Shown here in pieces: positions 1 to 11,699 of a stretch of 64,000 nucleotides of DNA. The notes under the pieces were generated by a model, which was not told the DNA's origin, ran no database searches, and worked only from the letters and a program-made list of their open reading frames with translations. The stretch spans positions 24,069,370 through 24,133,369 of the forward strand of contig NC_049904.1 in the NCBI RefSeq assembly GCF_001411555.2, given 5' to 3'. The stretch is from Juglans regia. Taxonomy: Eukaryota; Streptophyta; Magnoliopsida; Fagales; Juglandaceae. Made by a program: the position numbers and the translations under genes. Positions within the stretch are counted from its first letter, which is position 1, and every line of letters begins with the position of its first letter.

Positions 1-1439
1 TAGAGAGGCAAAATAGCTTTTTCCCACCATTCTCCTTCTTCTTCTGCAATTATCTGCAGTCTGTATATATGTAGGTTCATGAACCAGGACAAGTAATAAC
101 TCATTATTAATGCTTGACCAAGAAAGAAAAAAACAACTTGAAGTGGAAAAGCTTAATTAGTACTCTAGTTAGTATACATGTACGTACGCAAGACACAGTA
201 CTACTTTAATTAGTAATGCTCAGATCTAGATCAGATAACACATGTAAATACAAAGAATTACCACCTTAATTATATGCATGGTTGATGTTTTTTTTTTTTA
301 AAAACATTTTGTACCTAATTCTTGGATCTCAACGCGAATTAAAATAGGAGAATTAGTGCTCGAGCCATAAATCAAAATAAATTTACAACTTAATATAATT
401 TTATATGATACATTAAATTTATTTTATAATAAAAATAATTTTATAATAATTTAACGTATCACATACAAGTCACATTAATTTATAGATTTATTTTTAGATG
501 CAAGATCTTTTTATAGATCTTATCTAATTCGTGATGTTTTGCAACAAGTATTTAACAGTTTCTGTTGAGAGTTTATGCACGCACGGCAAATAGAGAACCT
601 TACGAAGAAAATGATTGAGGAAGGTCTTCTTGATTTTCCTTAATTTATAATAAGTAGCTAATTAAAATTTACAGCATGAAACACGCTAGATTAGTTTATC
701 TAGATTTTATGTAAATTGTAAATTCATTATTTATTTTAAAAGCTTATTTTCAATAAGTAGTCCAATATGTTGAATATTTAATTAAATAGAATAGAGTCAG
801 GGTTCGAATAAAGACATTTATTTTGATATCATGTAAAATTATCATTTATATAATTTTCTAAATGTCCAACTAATAAGAAAATATAGATTTAATCAATTAT
901 GTAATATTATTTTTAATAATTTTAAATATTTTAAATAAATAAATAAAATTATAACATCATTAAAAAATATTTTCTTAATCATGAAGTAAATTTTTTTATT
1001 TTACTTCGTGATTAAGGAAGTATTTTTTAATATATTTTTTATTTATAATTAAAAAAATATTTTTTAATAATATTTTAAATTTATTTTATTTTTTAAAAAT
1101 ATTTAAAAAATATATATATATATATATATAAAATAATTTTAAAAAATACATAAAAAGAGTAAAAGACAGAGTTAGTGAGAGCTCCAGGCGGAGGTTCTAG
1201 CATAGTACTTCTCAATGTAGTGTTCACTTTTGGATGCTTAATTTATATTTGTGTCTTGTCTGATCAACATATATTAACGTTGCGTTTGAATAATGATGTG
1301 ATGTTAGATATTTTTTAAATAATAATAAAAAAATAATATTAAATAATAAATAATAATACATAATAATAAAAAAGTAAAAAATAATAGTTAAATATTCTTA
1401 ACCAAACTAGCCCTTAGGATAAGATATTTTAATACCTAA
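1..1439. other. AT-rich intergenic DNA, no gene
   Basis: No coding region of any credible length is visible. The stretch is dominated by A/T runs and a (TA)n tract near 1111-1130. At 975-1016 a near-perfect inverted repeat (CTTAATCATGAAGTAAA and its complement) forms a hairpin; the same core recurs in fold-back elements elsewhere in the window, for example 1788-2302. A GC-richer edge near 1175-1195 may be one end of such an element. Confidence 0.6.
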
Positions 1440-1637
1440 AAGTGGATTTGCTCATGATACTTTTCATTGGAGGTAACAATCTCCTGATTTTCTTTTTAAT
1501 TGTTTAACAGTTGATGCTTTCGGTATTATTAGTGTCTAATCTTAGTGGCTGTTCTTGTTGTAATTGATGACTCTGTAATTTGTAGAGTTTATACAAATGA
1601 CTGTTTGATTTCTAAAAAAAAAAAAAGTGGATTTGCT
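1440..1637 (+). mobile_element. Short poly-A retroposon with 13-bp target duplication
   Basis: AAGTGGATTTGCT occurs at 1440-1452 and again at 1625-1637. The roughly 172 bp between them end in a run of A. A direct repeat immediately flanking a poly-A tailed insert is the signature of LINE-machinery insertion. The insert has no reading frame and is probably a strongly 5'-truncated LINE or a SINE-like tail; the family is unknown. Confidence 0.65.
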
Positions 1638-1787
1638 TACTCTTAACTGCTAAATTAACCATAGAATAATCAAAATGTGGGTTCGGACTTCCTAACTAGC
1701 TAGCTACTCAATCCGAGTGCATGCGCATATATTCCTTTCTTTTACCTATGCTCTGCTGTGACTAGACCGGAAATGCTATATCTCCCG

Positions 1788-2302
1788 TTGGGGGCTCCGT
1801 TGGAGATTAGTAGTGTATTTTTTATATATTTTTTTAAATTATTTTTTATATAGATTTCTTTAATAATTTTTAATATTTTTTAAAAATAAAAAATATTTAG
1901 AATATTATTAAAAAATATTTTCTTAATCATGAAGTAAAATAAAAAATTATATTTTTATGATTTTTTATTTTACTTAGTGATTAAGAAAGTATTTTTTAAT
2001 AATTTTCTTTTTACTTTCTAGTTAAGGAAGTGTTTTTAATGATGTTCTAAATTTATTTTATTTTTTTAAAAATATTTTTTATAATTTTTTATTTTACTTT
2101 ATGATTAAAAAAATAATTTTTAATATATATTTTTTTCCTTTCTGATTAAGAAAATATTTTTTTAATGATATTTTAAATTTATTTTATTTTTTAAAATATT
2201 TTAAAATAATAAAAAATCTATATAAAAATTTATTTAAATAAAATACATATAAAATAATACTACACCCAGGAGCTCCCAGCAGAAGCCCAGCGGGAGCTGT
2301 AG
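1788..2302. mobile_element. Fold-back (MITE-like) element
   Basis: GC-richer ends (CTCCCGTTGGGGGCTCC at the left; AGGAGCTCCCAGC and CCCAGCGGGAG at the right) are inverted relative to each other and enclose a nearly pure A/T core. The core holds palindromic copies of CTTAATCATGAAGTAAA at about 1921-1986. There is no coding capacity. This is read as a non-autonomous DNA element; its exact ends and target duplication were not resolved. Confidence 0.45.
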
Positions 2303-2512
2303 CAAGTAAAGCACAAGATGGCGAAATTTAAGTGCAATAAAATGTGATTTTATTAAAAAATTTTAAATATATTTTTTATAAATTTATATTTATAATAATT
2401 TAAAATAAAATCTTAATATAGATATTGTATCTCAATTTAATAAGATTTAAAAAAAATTATTTAAAATATAAATAATTTATTATATTACTTATAAAAAAAA
2501 TTGAGTTAGGCT

Positions 2513-2678
2513 ACACGTAAGTCTTACACTTTGCACATCACTTAAAAAATATGTAATTTTATTTTTTTATCTTTATATTTCATATTTTATATTTCATGAA
2601 ATATGAAAGTAAAAGAATAAATTTACATACTTTTAAATAGTGTGTAAGAGTATGAGACTTATGTATATAATTTTTTTA
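2513..2678. repeat. Snap-back inverted repeat
   Basis: The left arm starting near TACACGTAAGTCTTACAC pairs with the right arm ending near GAGTATGAGACTTATGTA. Together they make a stem of about 70 bp with a short central loop. This is a typical fold-back MITE without coding potential. Confidence 0.5.
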
Positions 2679-2689
2679 ACATAAATGAG

Positions 2690-2892
2690 GTTACTATTGA
2701 GCCGCCCCTGAACGGAGAATAGCTTGGTGTCTGCACACCAAACAAGTACTGTTGTCCTTTGAGGCAGAGGTGATGCTTTGATATTGCAGCCTGCACGGAT
2801 GGTGTTGACAGTTGTCTGGTTTCCATTGCTGGAGTGTTAATCATGATCTGCACATCTGTTAAAATCTCCCAACAAACAAAGGGGTGGGACAC
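2690..2892 (-). other. GC-richer island of unknown origin
   Basis: This ~200-bp stretch has clearly higher GC than its surroundings and an open 77-codon minus-strand frame, but no family is recognised and no splice-joined partner exon was found. It could be a gene fragment carried by a transposon, or part of an unrecognised repeat. It is reported because it stands out, not because function is supported. Confidence 0.2.
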
Positions 2893-2962
2893 ACCTTTAC
2901 TTTGTCTTTTTATATAAGTAGTAGCTAGTAATCGAGCATAGCTTAGTAGTAAAGAATAAGAT

Positions 2963-3137
2963 TGTGTTTAGATGTTGAAGTGAGTTAAGTTGAGATGATA
3001 AAATATTATTAGAATATTATTTTTTAATATTATTATTATTTTAAAATTTGAAAAAATTGAATTATTTATTATATTTTATATTAAAATTTAAAAAAATTAT
3101 AATAATAAATTAAAATGAATTGGGATGAATTTGGTCA
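2963..3137 (+). mobile_element. Abundant AT-rich MITE family, copy 1
   Basis: It begins with TGTTTAGATGTTGA and GAGTTAAGTTGAGATGATAA, continues with TATTATTATTATTTTAAAAT, and ends in an inverted match to its start. Clearly related ~170-200 bp copies lie at 6858-6990, 7135-7305, 42758-42915, 49053-49255, 51546-51745, 55890-56065, 57915-58095 and 58645-58845. The repetition within 64 kb supports a high-copy, non-autonomous DNA transposon. Confidence 0.6.
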
Positions 3138-3953
3138 CCCTAAAGATATCTTCCAATCCGTTGAGAAGTGGGAATGCAAGCTAAGAAAGAGAGAAGATGA
3201 GTAAGAGCATGTTGATTGGGTTGGTAACAATTTGAATTTTAGGTATTCGTACCGCGTGCATACGAAATGTATATATTGCATGGTTGCTATATATACACGC
3301 GGAAGCACGTACCGCGTGCACATGCATGATCACATTTTCTTTCCAAAATTTGTATGCGACATGAAGTCCCATGATGTATAGGTATTCGTCTGCCTTGTAC
3401 TCGTACGGTCCCGTTTAATTGATAGACTCAACTGAAATCAATTAATTAGTTCAGTATAATTTTAAGATAAATCTAATATCTAAATACTTAATTATTAATT
3501 ATTAAATTTATCTCAATTCAAAAATTTTATACACGTGAAACTTACAATCCTTTTCAATTTAATACTTCTTTATACGCGATATCTATAATTTTTTTTAACT
3601 TCTTATAAATATATATAAATTTATTTTAACATCTAAATATATTTATATTTTAAACTTATTTTAAATAGATCCTACAAAACTCATTTTACTATTTTAATTC
3701 ATTATTATTTATAAAAAAACTCATCTCAAAGTCTAAACTTTAACCTTTCTTTTTTTTTGTTCATGTTTTAGTTCTTCTTTTATAATCGACAATTAGCTAT
3801 ATCCCTAGGCTCTAGCTATGTCGGTTCAAAGTTTTTCCGATGTTGCCATGACAAACATTAACTTAACGATGATCAAAATGGAAAGATTGCACCAAATATT
3901 TCAGACCATTAATGGTGATTAAAAATAACTAAAAATTCAAATAATGCAGACCT
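3138..3953. other. Intergenic DNA, no gene
   Basis: AT-rich sequence with a GC-richer patch at 3240-3410 that carries three short GTACCGCGTGCA-like repeats (3250-3262, 3308-3320 region). A diverged relative of the abundant MITE may occupy 3395-3755. No supported gene. Confidence 0.5.
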
Positions 3954-4535
3954 TAGAGCATTCGCATTGGATTAGCTAAAAGTTAAATCCAATGAGAATT
4001 TAACTATTAAGTAGATAAATTGCTCACATTGAATTAGTTATATTCCAAATATTTGGAATATAGCTACAGTAATATCTAAACTAATTTCTAAATTTGGAAC
4101 ACACTATTCATTCATCAAATCATTTTTATATTATTTATTTCTCTCTCCTTTTAATATTAATTATTTCTCTCTCCATTTTAAATGACAATTGAAAAAATAT
4201 AATTAGAATATAATTACAAATTAATATATAATATTATAAATAGTAAAATATGAAAAAATAAAATAAATTCATAATTAAAAAAATTAAAAAATTTTCAAAA
4301 TTATTAATTACTCATTACTATATAATGAATAAATAGATAATTCAATTTGGAGATTTGATGTGAATAGTCAAAATTAAATTCATCTTATATTATTTTATTG
4401 TCATATAATGAAAAAATGACTATTCTAATGTGGAGATTTATATAAATAGAATAGTTAAAAGTTAAAATTATCTTATATTCATCAAAAATATACTTTAATT
4501 TAATTATTCCAATAAGAGTGCTCTTATTAATATAA
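3954..4535. mobile_element. MITE with GAGCATTCGCATTGG terminal inverted repeat
   Basis: The left end TTAGAGCATTCGCATTGGAT is mirrored imperfectly at the right end, where the complement reads TAAGAGCACTCTTATTGGAA. The interior is AT-rich and carries a pair of TTTCTCTCTCC motifs. The structure fits a non-autonomous DNA transposon of about 580 bp. No reading frame of interest. Confidence 0.5.
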
Positions 4536-4962
4536 TTGTACAAGACAAATCTGTTCTTAATTAACATTCATGCATGTTTGAAAATATAATTATTTTTAGA
4601 TATTTTTAAATTATTTTATTATTATTTATAAATTATTTAAATATTATTTACCACATACTCTTAATCATCCCAACAAAATCATTATTGTATGCAGATCGAT
4701 GGGACTACTTAAGAAACTGATCATACGGTACATTTATTTGTCCCCATAAGCCACTTGGGTAGTTTGAATGTCATCATCAATCCAAACGGATGGTTGTGGA
4801 CATGCCTAGCTAGCTAGCTAGCAGCTTTATGGTCATCAATGAAGTAGTGTCACCTCGTTATTTCCAACTGGATTGCAGTGTTTTCCTTCCATCATTCAGG
4901 TTGCTTCAACTAGTCCAATCCCACAGATAATAACCTGCATGCATGAGTTTTATATCGTATTT

Positions 4963-5141
4963 GAGAAATGATACTTGCAGTCGTGAGCGTGCAGTCGTCG
5001 TGCAGTCGTTTTGAAAAAAATAAATAAATAAGAGATCTACCTGAAAAGAAATTAATTTTTTAATAATAGACCATACTCTTTTTCAAAGCGACTGTACGGC
5101 ATTTGCGCATTTCACAACTGTATGTAATATTACTCATAATA
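4963..5141. mobile_element. Diverged Mutator-like MITE (related to 34258-34432)
   Basis: Long inverted arms (CAGTCGTGAGCGTGCAGTCG against CGACTGTACGGCATTTGCGC) flank a core with CTACCTGAAAAGAAATTAAT. The layout and core match the better preserved copies at 34258-34432 and 54049-54222. This copy is more diverged. Confidence 0.45.
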
Positions 5142-6474
5142 TTTACATGTTGTAGAGTTCATCATATGTCCATATATAAAAAAAAAGTATTAATTAATTA
5201 AATATCAATACATTTTTTTATGTAAATTGATGTGACAGATTTTCATATCAACAGTACATTTAGCATATCAATTAACAGTTGTGCAAATAAATTTATTTTT
5301 GTTAGCAAAACGTCGGACAAGATTATATATATATATATATATATATATATGAACGTTAATGTCGGTCAAAATTCAATCACATAATTCTCGTAGCACGATC
5401 AAAAAGTTGTTGTCGGGTGCTATAGCTAAGGATAATGTCACACTATCCATTGCATTATTCATTCTGAGGTCCCATGCTGCATATTCGCTAGTCCTATATA
5501 ATCGAGTGTGTCGTGACTGTTGGTATGTTTATTATTATAAAATTTATATTTTATTTTATTTTTCTTATTTTATATTTTTTAAACATCTTTAAATATTTTT
5601 TAAAAATAAAAAATAAATCGATATATTAAAAGTTATTTTTTATTCATTAAATAAAAAAAATTTAAATACATTAACGATCTAAATTAGTTGACAAACTCAC
5701 GAGACGTATCATTTTCCTATATAATCCGGAAGTGGTGTTCAGGTGGCTGTTTATAAATGTACTTTTGTCTTGGAAGGACGTAATGCATCGTGTACGGGGT
5801 CGACAACTTTGGAAACAACTTGCAGGAAAATAACATCATACAACTGTGCTTTGAGTAGACGTAAAGTCAATTTAGAGATGAAAAATGTTAATATGCCGCT
5901 GAATTTATCCTTTTATTTTAGAAAAAATCTATTCATCATTTTAACTTCCATCATCCTCCTATCATCTTATGATATAATATTAAATGATAAGTTTATAAGT
6001 AAAATATAATAAATAATATCCAATCATCTAATAATACATCATAAGATAATGAAAGAATGATAAAAATTAAGATGATGAATAACATTGCTCTTTATTTTAA
6101 TCTAAACGTTTATGTATTATTTTTAAATTTTTTATTTAATAATTAAAAAATAATTTTTAACATATTAATATTAATTTTTATTTTTTAAAAATATTTAAAT
6201 ACATTAAAAAATATGAAAATAATAAAAATAATAAATTTGTATCGCTAGTAATTTTTACTAGACGGCAGCCTAATACTATTCATGAGGGATTACACAGGGT
6301 CATGCTAGGCCTACCGACAATATCGCAATATCCCAATGAGTTGTATTCCAATTTTGTTTTTGTTTTCTCTTTTTAAGCATTTTTTTAATTTGTTAAATAT
6401 TTTAAAAAATATTTATCATATTATTAAAAAATATTTCTTTAATTATTAAGTAAAAAAAATACAATGGGATTAAT
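5142..6474. other. Intergenic DNA with microsatellite and fold-back repeats
   Basis: Holds a (TA)n tract at about 5323-5350 and a fold-back unit at about 5925-6092, whose two arms (TCATCATTTTAAC and AATTAAGATGATGAATAACA) are complementary. Short A/T-rich fold-back cores are common here. The 77- and 88-codon frames starting at 5359 and 5743 have no recognisable family and look like chance frames. Confidence 0.5.
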
Positions 6475-6850
6475 GTGTCGAAATCAATATTTTAAATACC
6501 ATACCGAAAATCATACTGGTCAAGATACTGAAACAAAATATTTCGATATCGATACCGTTTCATGTACCGTTTTGAAATAGTCGATATATGAATAAATTAT
6601 ATATAAATACATATAGATATAAATTATAAATAGTCTAATCTGAATTGAAGGTCAAAAAATAAATTTATAGTTTGAAAAAATGAAAAAAAAAATTGAAGGC
6701 TGAAATATCAACTGATACATGCCGAAATTGAGATTGATACGACCGGTATTTTAACTGATACGAAACGTATATAGTACCTGTATCGGTCCAGTGGCCGGTA
6801 CGGTAAATATTAACTATACCGGCTAATACGGTATAAAATAAATCAACTAA
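6475..6850. repeat. Element built of GGTACGGTA / CGATACCG motifs
   Basis: Multiple copies of ATACCG, GATACCG and the complements GGTACGGTA and CGGTAT occur at both ends in inverted order, with an AT-rich centre. This word-repeat architecture is also seen in 26219-26797 (ACCGGTT words) and 58850-59830 (GGAGTCGGAG words). It suggests a class of non-autonomous elements made of short internal repeats. Confidence 0.4.
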
Positions 6851-6857
6851 AAAGCTT

Positions 6858-7305
6858 GTCCTGTTTGGATATAAGAATTATTTTTTTTATTATTATAATT
6901 TTTTTAAATCTAAAATAATAATAATATTAAAAAAATAATATTTTATTCAACTTTAATTTTTATCTTAATTCACTATCTAAATCGAACTTAAATGAACATA
7001 TATAGTGTACGGCTTTAACTTAAGAAGGAGAAATAGGATTTTTTATTTATTTAAATACACATGAATATGACTGAACGGCTAGTATCGATAAATTAATCAA
7101 TATTAGAAACAAAAGGCTCCGTTTCAATAATATCAAGGCTTTGTTCGAAAGTTGAGCTCATTTCAATTTATTATTATAATTTTTTTAAATTTTAATATAA
7201 AATATAATAAATAATTTAATTTTTTTAAATTTTAAAATAATAATAATAAAAAATAATAATATTTTATTATCTCAACTCAACTTAACATTCAAACCCATCT
7301 TAAGA
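6858..7305 (-). mobile_element. Two copies of the abundant AT-rich MITE (6858-6990, 7135-7305)
   Basis: Both read as the reverse of the copy at 2963-3137. They show TATTATTATAATTTTTTTAA and, at the right end of the second copy, CATCTTAA preceded by ATCTCAACTCAACTTAACA. The ~140 bp between them carry nothing recognisable. Confidence 0.55.
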
Positions 7306-7794
7306 GTATTTCTGATGATTTATAAATAATAATAAATAATAATTTATAAATAATAATAAAAATTAATTTATAAATAATAATAAAATAATATGACAATATC
7401 TTAAATCAATTATGTTTTCAAGAAGACCCAATTGGCCATGGTACTGGCTTATGCTTGCATTATTGCAAGCCGGAATGGTCAAAAGCATATATATATTTCT
7501 GTCTCTGAGTATCGATGACGCATTGATGCACTTCAGAGTACATCAAAGCTAGAGATAATGGGCTCGAATCACGGAGGGAGGTGTGATGGACTTGATCAGT
7601 CTGTATAGCTACTAAATTATAAGAACCCCTCCAATTATGTACCGAAAGTCTCTCTCTCTCTTTCTTTTTAAGAAAGAGGATCTCTCTCATATGGTGGGGG
7701 TTCCAAACTTTCAAGCCCTGTTTGAGTGCCTCCACGCCAATACGTTCTGCATATCTCTAATGTCAATCTCCAAGTACCCTTCCCACCAGACCAT

Positions 7795-7897
7795 CACGTG
7801 GTCTTCTCGTACATGTCTGAGGTGGACCTCTTTACCTAAACGAAAACCGTCTCTTTCAAGCAACTCCAGAGTCCAGACTCCAAATGCCCTATTTATA
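7795..7897 (+). promoter_or_regulatory. NCED promoter: G-box and TATA box
   Basis: CACGTG lies at 7795-7800, and TATTTATA at 7890-7897 is 134 bp before the start codon. The G-box core is the centre of ABA-response elements and of bHLH/bZIP sites, which fits the known stress induction of NCED genes. The spacing supports a short unspliced leader starting near 7925. The motif positions are direct observations; function is inferred. Confidence 0.5.
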
Positions 7898-8030
7898 ACC
7901 TCTTTTCTCACCCTTTTCTCTTCAAAACTCGCTTCTTACTCTCTTCTCTTCTCTTCTCTCTCGCAAACCAAACCAATTATTTAGAACCTCACTTGCCTTC
8001 AGTCGTCTGAGAGACTGTGCACCCAAAGCC

Positions 8031-9833
8031 ATGACTGCTACTTCAACTCCACTCAACCCTAGTAGTTGGGCAAAAGCCCAGATGCCTCGCCCCACTTATT
8101 TGGGCTTTCCATCGTGGTCTATCTACCTGAAGAAGCCCAACAATAGTAGAGCAAGCAATGTTAATAGCGTAAACAGTGCTTTGAATTCTTCTTCGGTGCT
8201 TCATTTCCCAAAACAGAGCTCCGGGCAACCATTAATTTCGAAACCTGACAGCTCTGTTCAACTCAACGCCAATCAATTTCCTCCACAGTGGAATTTGCTA
8301 CAAAGAGCTGCTGCCATGGCCTTGAACATGGCCGAAGGCGTGTTGCTTTCCCTCGAGCGCCAACACCCACTTCCCAAAACCTCGGACCCGAGAGTTCAGA
8401 TTTCAGGAAATTTCGCTCCCGTACCCGAACAACCTGCTATGCACTCACTTCCGATCACCGGCACAATCCCCGACTGCATCAACGGCGTTTACCTCCGAAA
8501 CGGAGCCAACCCTCTATTTGAACCTGTCGCTGGCCACCACTTCTTCGACGGCGACGGCATGGTTCACGCCGTCACCATTCATGGCCACTCCGCCAGCTAC
8601 GCGTGCCGGTTCACCGAGACACAAAGATTCGTCCAAGAGCAAGAACTCGGCCGTCCGGTCTTCCCAAAGGCCATAGGTGAGCTCCACGGACACTCTGGTA
8701 TCGCACGCCTTCTTTTATTCTATGCTCGAGGGCTTTTCGGACTTTTGGACAATAACCATGGCACCGGAGTTGCCAACGCCGGGTTAGTGTACTTCAACGA
8801 CAGACTACTCGCCATGTCGGAGGACGACTTGCCATATCAGGTAAGAGTCACTACCTCCGGGGACCTTGAAACCGTAGGCCGATACAATTTCGATAACCAG
8901 CTCAAGTCCACCATGATTGCTCACCCAAAGGTCGATCCAGTTTCCAAAGAGCTCTTTGCTCTCAGCTATGATGTTGTCCAGAAACCGTACCTCAAGTACT
9001 TCAAATTTTCTCCGGATGGAAAGAAGTCCCCGGACATTAAAATTCAAGTGCCGGTACCTACCCTGATGCATGACTTTGCAATCACCGAGAACTTTGTGGT
9101 GATTCCAGATCAACAGGTGGTGTTCAGGCTCGACGAGATGATTAGAGGTGGCTCTCCCGTGATTTACGACAAGAACAAGAAGTCCCGGTTCGGAATTCTC
9201 TCAAAAAATGCCCGTAATGCTTCAGATATTGTCTGGGTCGAGTCCCCAGACACGTTTTGCTTTCACTTGTGGAATGCCTGGGAGGAACAGGAGTCTGAAG
9301 AGGTCGTGGTGATCGGCTCATGCATGACACCGCCGGACTCTATTTTTAACGAATGCGATGAGAGCTTGAAAAGTGTGCTCTCTGAAATCAGGTTCAATTT
9401 GAAGACTGGAGAGTCGGCGCGGAGATCGATAATTTCGGCCTCCGAGCAAGTGAACCTAGAGGCCGGGATGGTGAACCGGAACAAGCTTGGGAGGAAAACA
9501 AGGTACGGTTACCTCTCCATTGCTGAACCGTGGCCAAAAGTGTCCGGGTTTGCCAAGGTAGATCTTTCAACCGGGGAGGTAAAGAAGTATATATACGGCG
9601 ATAAAAGGTACGGCGGAGAGCCATTTTTCTTGCCAAGAGACCCCCATTCAGAAAAGGAAGATGAAGGGTATATTCTTACTTTCGTCCACGACGAGACGAC
9701 ATGGAAATCCGAGCTTCAGATTGTGAACGCCACGAATTTACAGATAGAAGCTTCAGTAAAGCTACCTTCGAGGGTGCCGTATGGTTTTCATGGCACGTTT
9801 ATAGACTCAAAGGACTTGACAAACCAGGCGTAG
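8031..9833 (+). CDS. NCED: 9-cis-epoxycarotenoid dioxygenase, plastid (ABA synthesis)
   Basis: A single uninterrupted 600-codon frame without introns, as is usual for plant NCED genes. The family is the non-haem iron enzyme that cleaves 9-cis-violaxanthin or 9'-cis-neoxanthin to xanthoxin, the committed step of abscisic acid synthesis in plastids. The four iron-binding histidines are present: H298 (MIAHPK), H347 (LMHDFA), H412 (FCFHLW) and H587 (YGFHGT). The motifs [11 protein letters not shown] (151-161), FDGDGMVH (172-179) and [12 protein letters not shown] (240-251) are typical of the NCED clade rather than CCD1, CCD4, CCD7 or CCD8. The first ~75 residues are Ser/Asn-rich with few acidic residues, consistent with a plastid transit peptide, and residues ~85-108 ([12 protein letters not shown]) match the amphipathic helix region. 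Length agrees with the family (about 580-615). The start is the first ATG after a plausible promoter. The NCED3/NCED1-like subclass is likely but not proven. Confidence 0.96.
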   Translation: MTATSTPLNPSSWAKAQMPRPTYLGFPSWSIYLKKPNNSRASNVNSVNSALNSSSVLHFPKQSSGQPLISKPDSSVQLNANQFPPQWNLLQRAAAMALNMAEGVLLSLERQHPLPKTSDPRVQISGNFAPVPEQPAMHSLPITGTIPDCINGVYLRNGANPLFEPVAGHHFFDGDGMVHAVTIHGHSASYACRFTETQRFVQEQELGRPVFPKAIGELHGHSGIARLLLFYARGLFGLLDNNHGTGVANAGLVYFNDRLLAMSEDDLPYQVRVTTSGDLETVGRYNFDNQLKSTMIAHPKVDPVSKELFALSYDVVQKPYLKYFKFSPDGKKSPDIKIQVPVPTLMHDFAITENFVVIPDQQVVFRLDEMIRGGSPVIYDKNKKSRFGILSKNARNASDIVWVESPDTFCFHLWNAWEEQESEEVVVIGSCMTPPDSIFNECDESLKSVLSEIRFNLKTGESARRSIISASEQVNLEAGMVNRNKLGRKTRYGYLSIAEPWPKVSGFAKVDLSTGEVKKYIYGDKRYGGEPFFLPRDPHSEKEDEGYILTFVHDETTWKSELQIVNATNLQIEASVKLPSRVPYGFHGTFIDSKDLTNQA

Positions 9834-10660
9834 AGTACCGCAATGAGAATGATCACCGTAGGATCCCCAATCTTGGAGAATATTCCCCGAATACTCTACT
9901 GCATGCAAAAAAATTTTAAAACCCTACAACCTTTTACTTTCGGTAGTGTTTTTACTCTGATCGTAATTTTGATGAGGACGCTGCAGCTTGAAGCTTTTGG
10001 AATGAAGGTAGCTAGGTTTCGAGCTCAGCTGGTTTCTGTTTGCTTTTTGTATGTATGGAAGATTAGATCTTCCTCTTGTTACGTACGTACGTCCGACCCA
10101 CAGCTTGCAAATAGTAATAGTAATCTTGTACGTACGTCGTACTGTACTTGTGTTTACTTATAATGTGGATCGATGTTCTACATTAATGGAGCTTTGTTTT
10201 TTGCTTGAAAGCATATACTGCATGCATTAATCTCCATGTTTACGTACGACTAGCTGTGGAGCTCGTTATATATTAGCTAGCTAGGTTAATTGAAGAACCT
10301 GAACGTACGTTGAAGAATTAACCAAAGTTCGATCTACATGGAGTGCATATATAATACACATTAACTAGCTTATATATATAGTTTTAGTGCGCGGAGAAAA
10401 CAATAATGGGTGTCGTTTTCGTGGAAAGTATTGCGTCATTTTCATCCCTTTTTTATAAGTTTGTCATTTTTATTGCATGTTTGTGGCCAAAAACTAGTAC
10501 TACTGTCGTTGAAAGAAAGAAATAAAGGCAAAACGCTCATGTACGTACGTGCACTAGCTAGCGTTCCCCAACGTCATGCAGGAATATCATGCGCAGTGAA
10601 ATGATGCATTTTCAAATTACTAATTTCATGCAAGGAATTATTATTTAAAATGTGTTACTA
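9834..10660 (+). other. NCED 3' untranslated region and downstream DNA
   Basis: Continues without coding sequence. It contains runs of GTACGTACGT and TAGCTAGCTAG simple repeats typical of 3' flanks in this window. The 106-codon frame starting at 9843 overlaps the end of NCED in another phase and is not a gene. Confidence 0.5.
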
Positions 10661-10906
10661 ATTCAATCCATGAAAATATCATTTGCTGCATGCTTTTGGT
10701 GATTTTGTTGTTGTTCTAATGTACGGTATAGTGTTTAGTTAGTTTGGATACCTGGAGGCTTGGTTTGGTTTTCTAGTTAGTTTTGAATATGTGTAATCTC
10801 CAGTTGTCAACATGTAATCACAGTTTTCTTCTGTCATAAGTGAGGGTTATCGATAAAATTAGAGTACCGTCATCTTCTTAAAAAAAAAAGAAAATCAATC
10901 TATGAA
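10661..10906 (+). mobile_element. Short poly-A retroposon with imperfect target duplication
   Basis: ATTCAATCCATGAA at 10661-10674 recurs as AATCAATCTATGAA at 10893-10906 (12 of 14 identical). The 218-bp insert ends with a run of A. As at 1440-1637, the structure indicates insertion by LINE machinery. No coding part; probably the 3' end of a LINE. Confidence 0.5.
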
Positions 10907-11694
10907 TTGAGAAAAAAATTAAGAAAAAAAAACTAATAAGTACTCACCTAATAAACATGCATTAATAATAATAAATCTTCACATAAAAATTAAAATGCAT
11001 GAGTCATTTGTAGCTACTGTCTTTCTCCTTTTTTTTCATGCAAAGTGCAAAAGCGTGCCTGCCAATGGCATGCATGCTGCATTAATCTCTGAATCGTGAC
11101 TTAGCTTATTAATTAATTCCCTCGATCATATGTAATTAATTATTGATCATTTAGAAGTGAATCGTGATCACTGCTATATTTAATTAAAGTGCATGTCCTC
11201 TGCCCTCTATTCATCCGCGCGACGTCTGATCCACCCACTCGGCGCTGCATGCATGCATGCATGCGCGCATGAGAGTTCAAGCTAGCTAGCTAGCTGCATG
11301 CACCGTACCTGATGATCTGGTGCGCACAGCGCAGATGATCAACTGCAAAGGAAATTAAAAAAATTTCGTTGTTGTGCTCATTTATCTCTTTAGCACTATC
11401 AAATCGAGTCATCTTAATTAGAGTTAGAATAATGATGCTCGTGTATATACACCTGCATACACATGATAAATATATATATATCTCTCATGCATATGCTTAT
11501 TGTCCGTGCACGTCGTAGCAATTGGTCAATGTCTAGTCTTGGCTAGCTATCTAGTGATTATATAAAATAAATCAACATTTCTTAAACTTCTTATTTAAAC
11601 TTGAAAATTTTAAACGAGAGACGTAAAATTTTAAAGTGGACTTTATAACATATATTGCTCATTTAATTTTGTCAAAATATTATTTATATAGACA
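10907..11694. other. Intergenic DNA with GCATGC simple repeats
   Basis: At about 11246-11305 alternating TGCATGCATGCATGCATG and GCTAGCTAGCTAGC tracts form a self-complementary patch. Otherwise AT-rich, with no supported gene. Confidence 0.5.
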
Positions 11695-11699
11695 ACAAT

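Noticed and set aside
7460..7984. Frames of 66-115 codons just before NCED
   Set aside because: They cover the NCED promoter and leader, with no family match and overlap in several phases.
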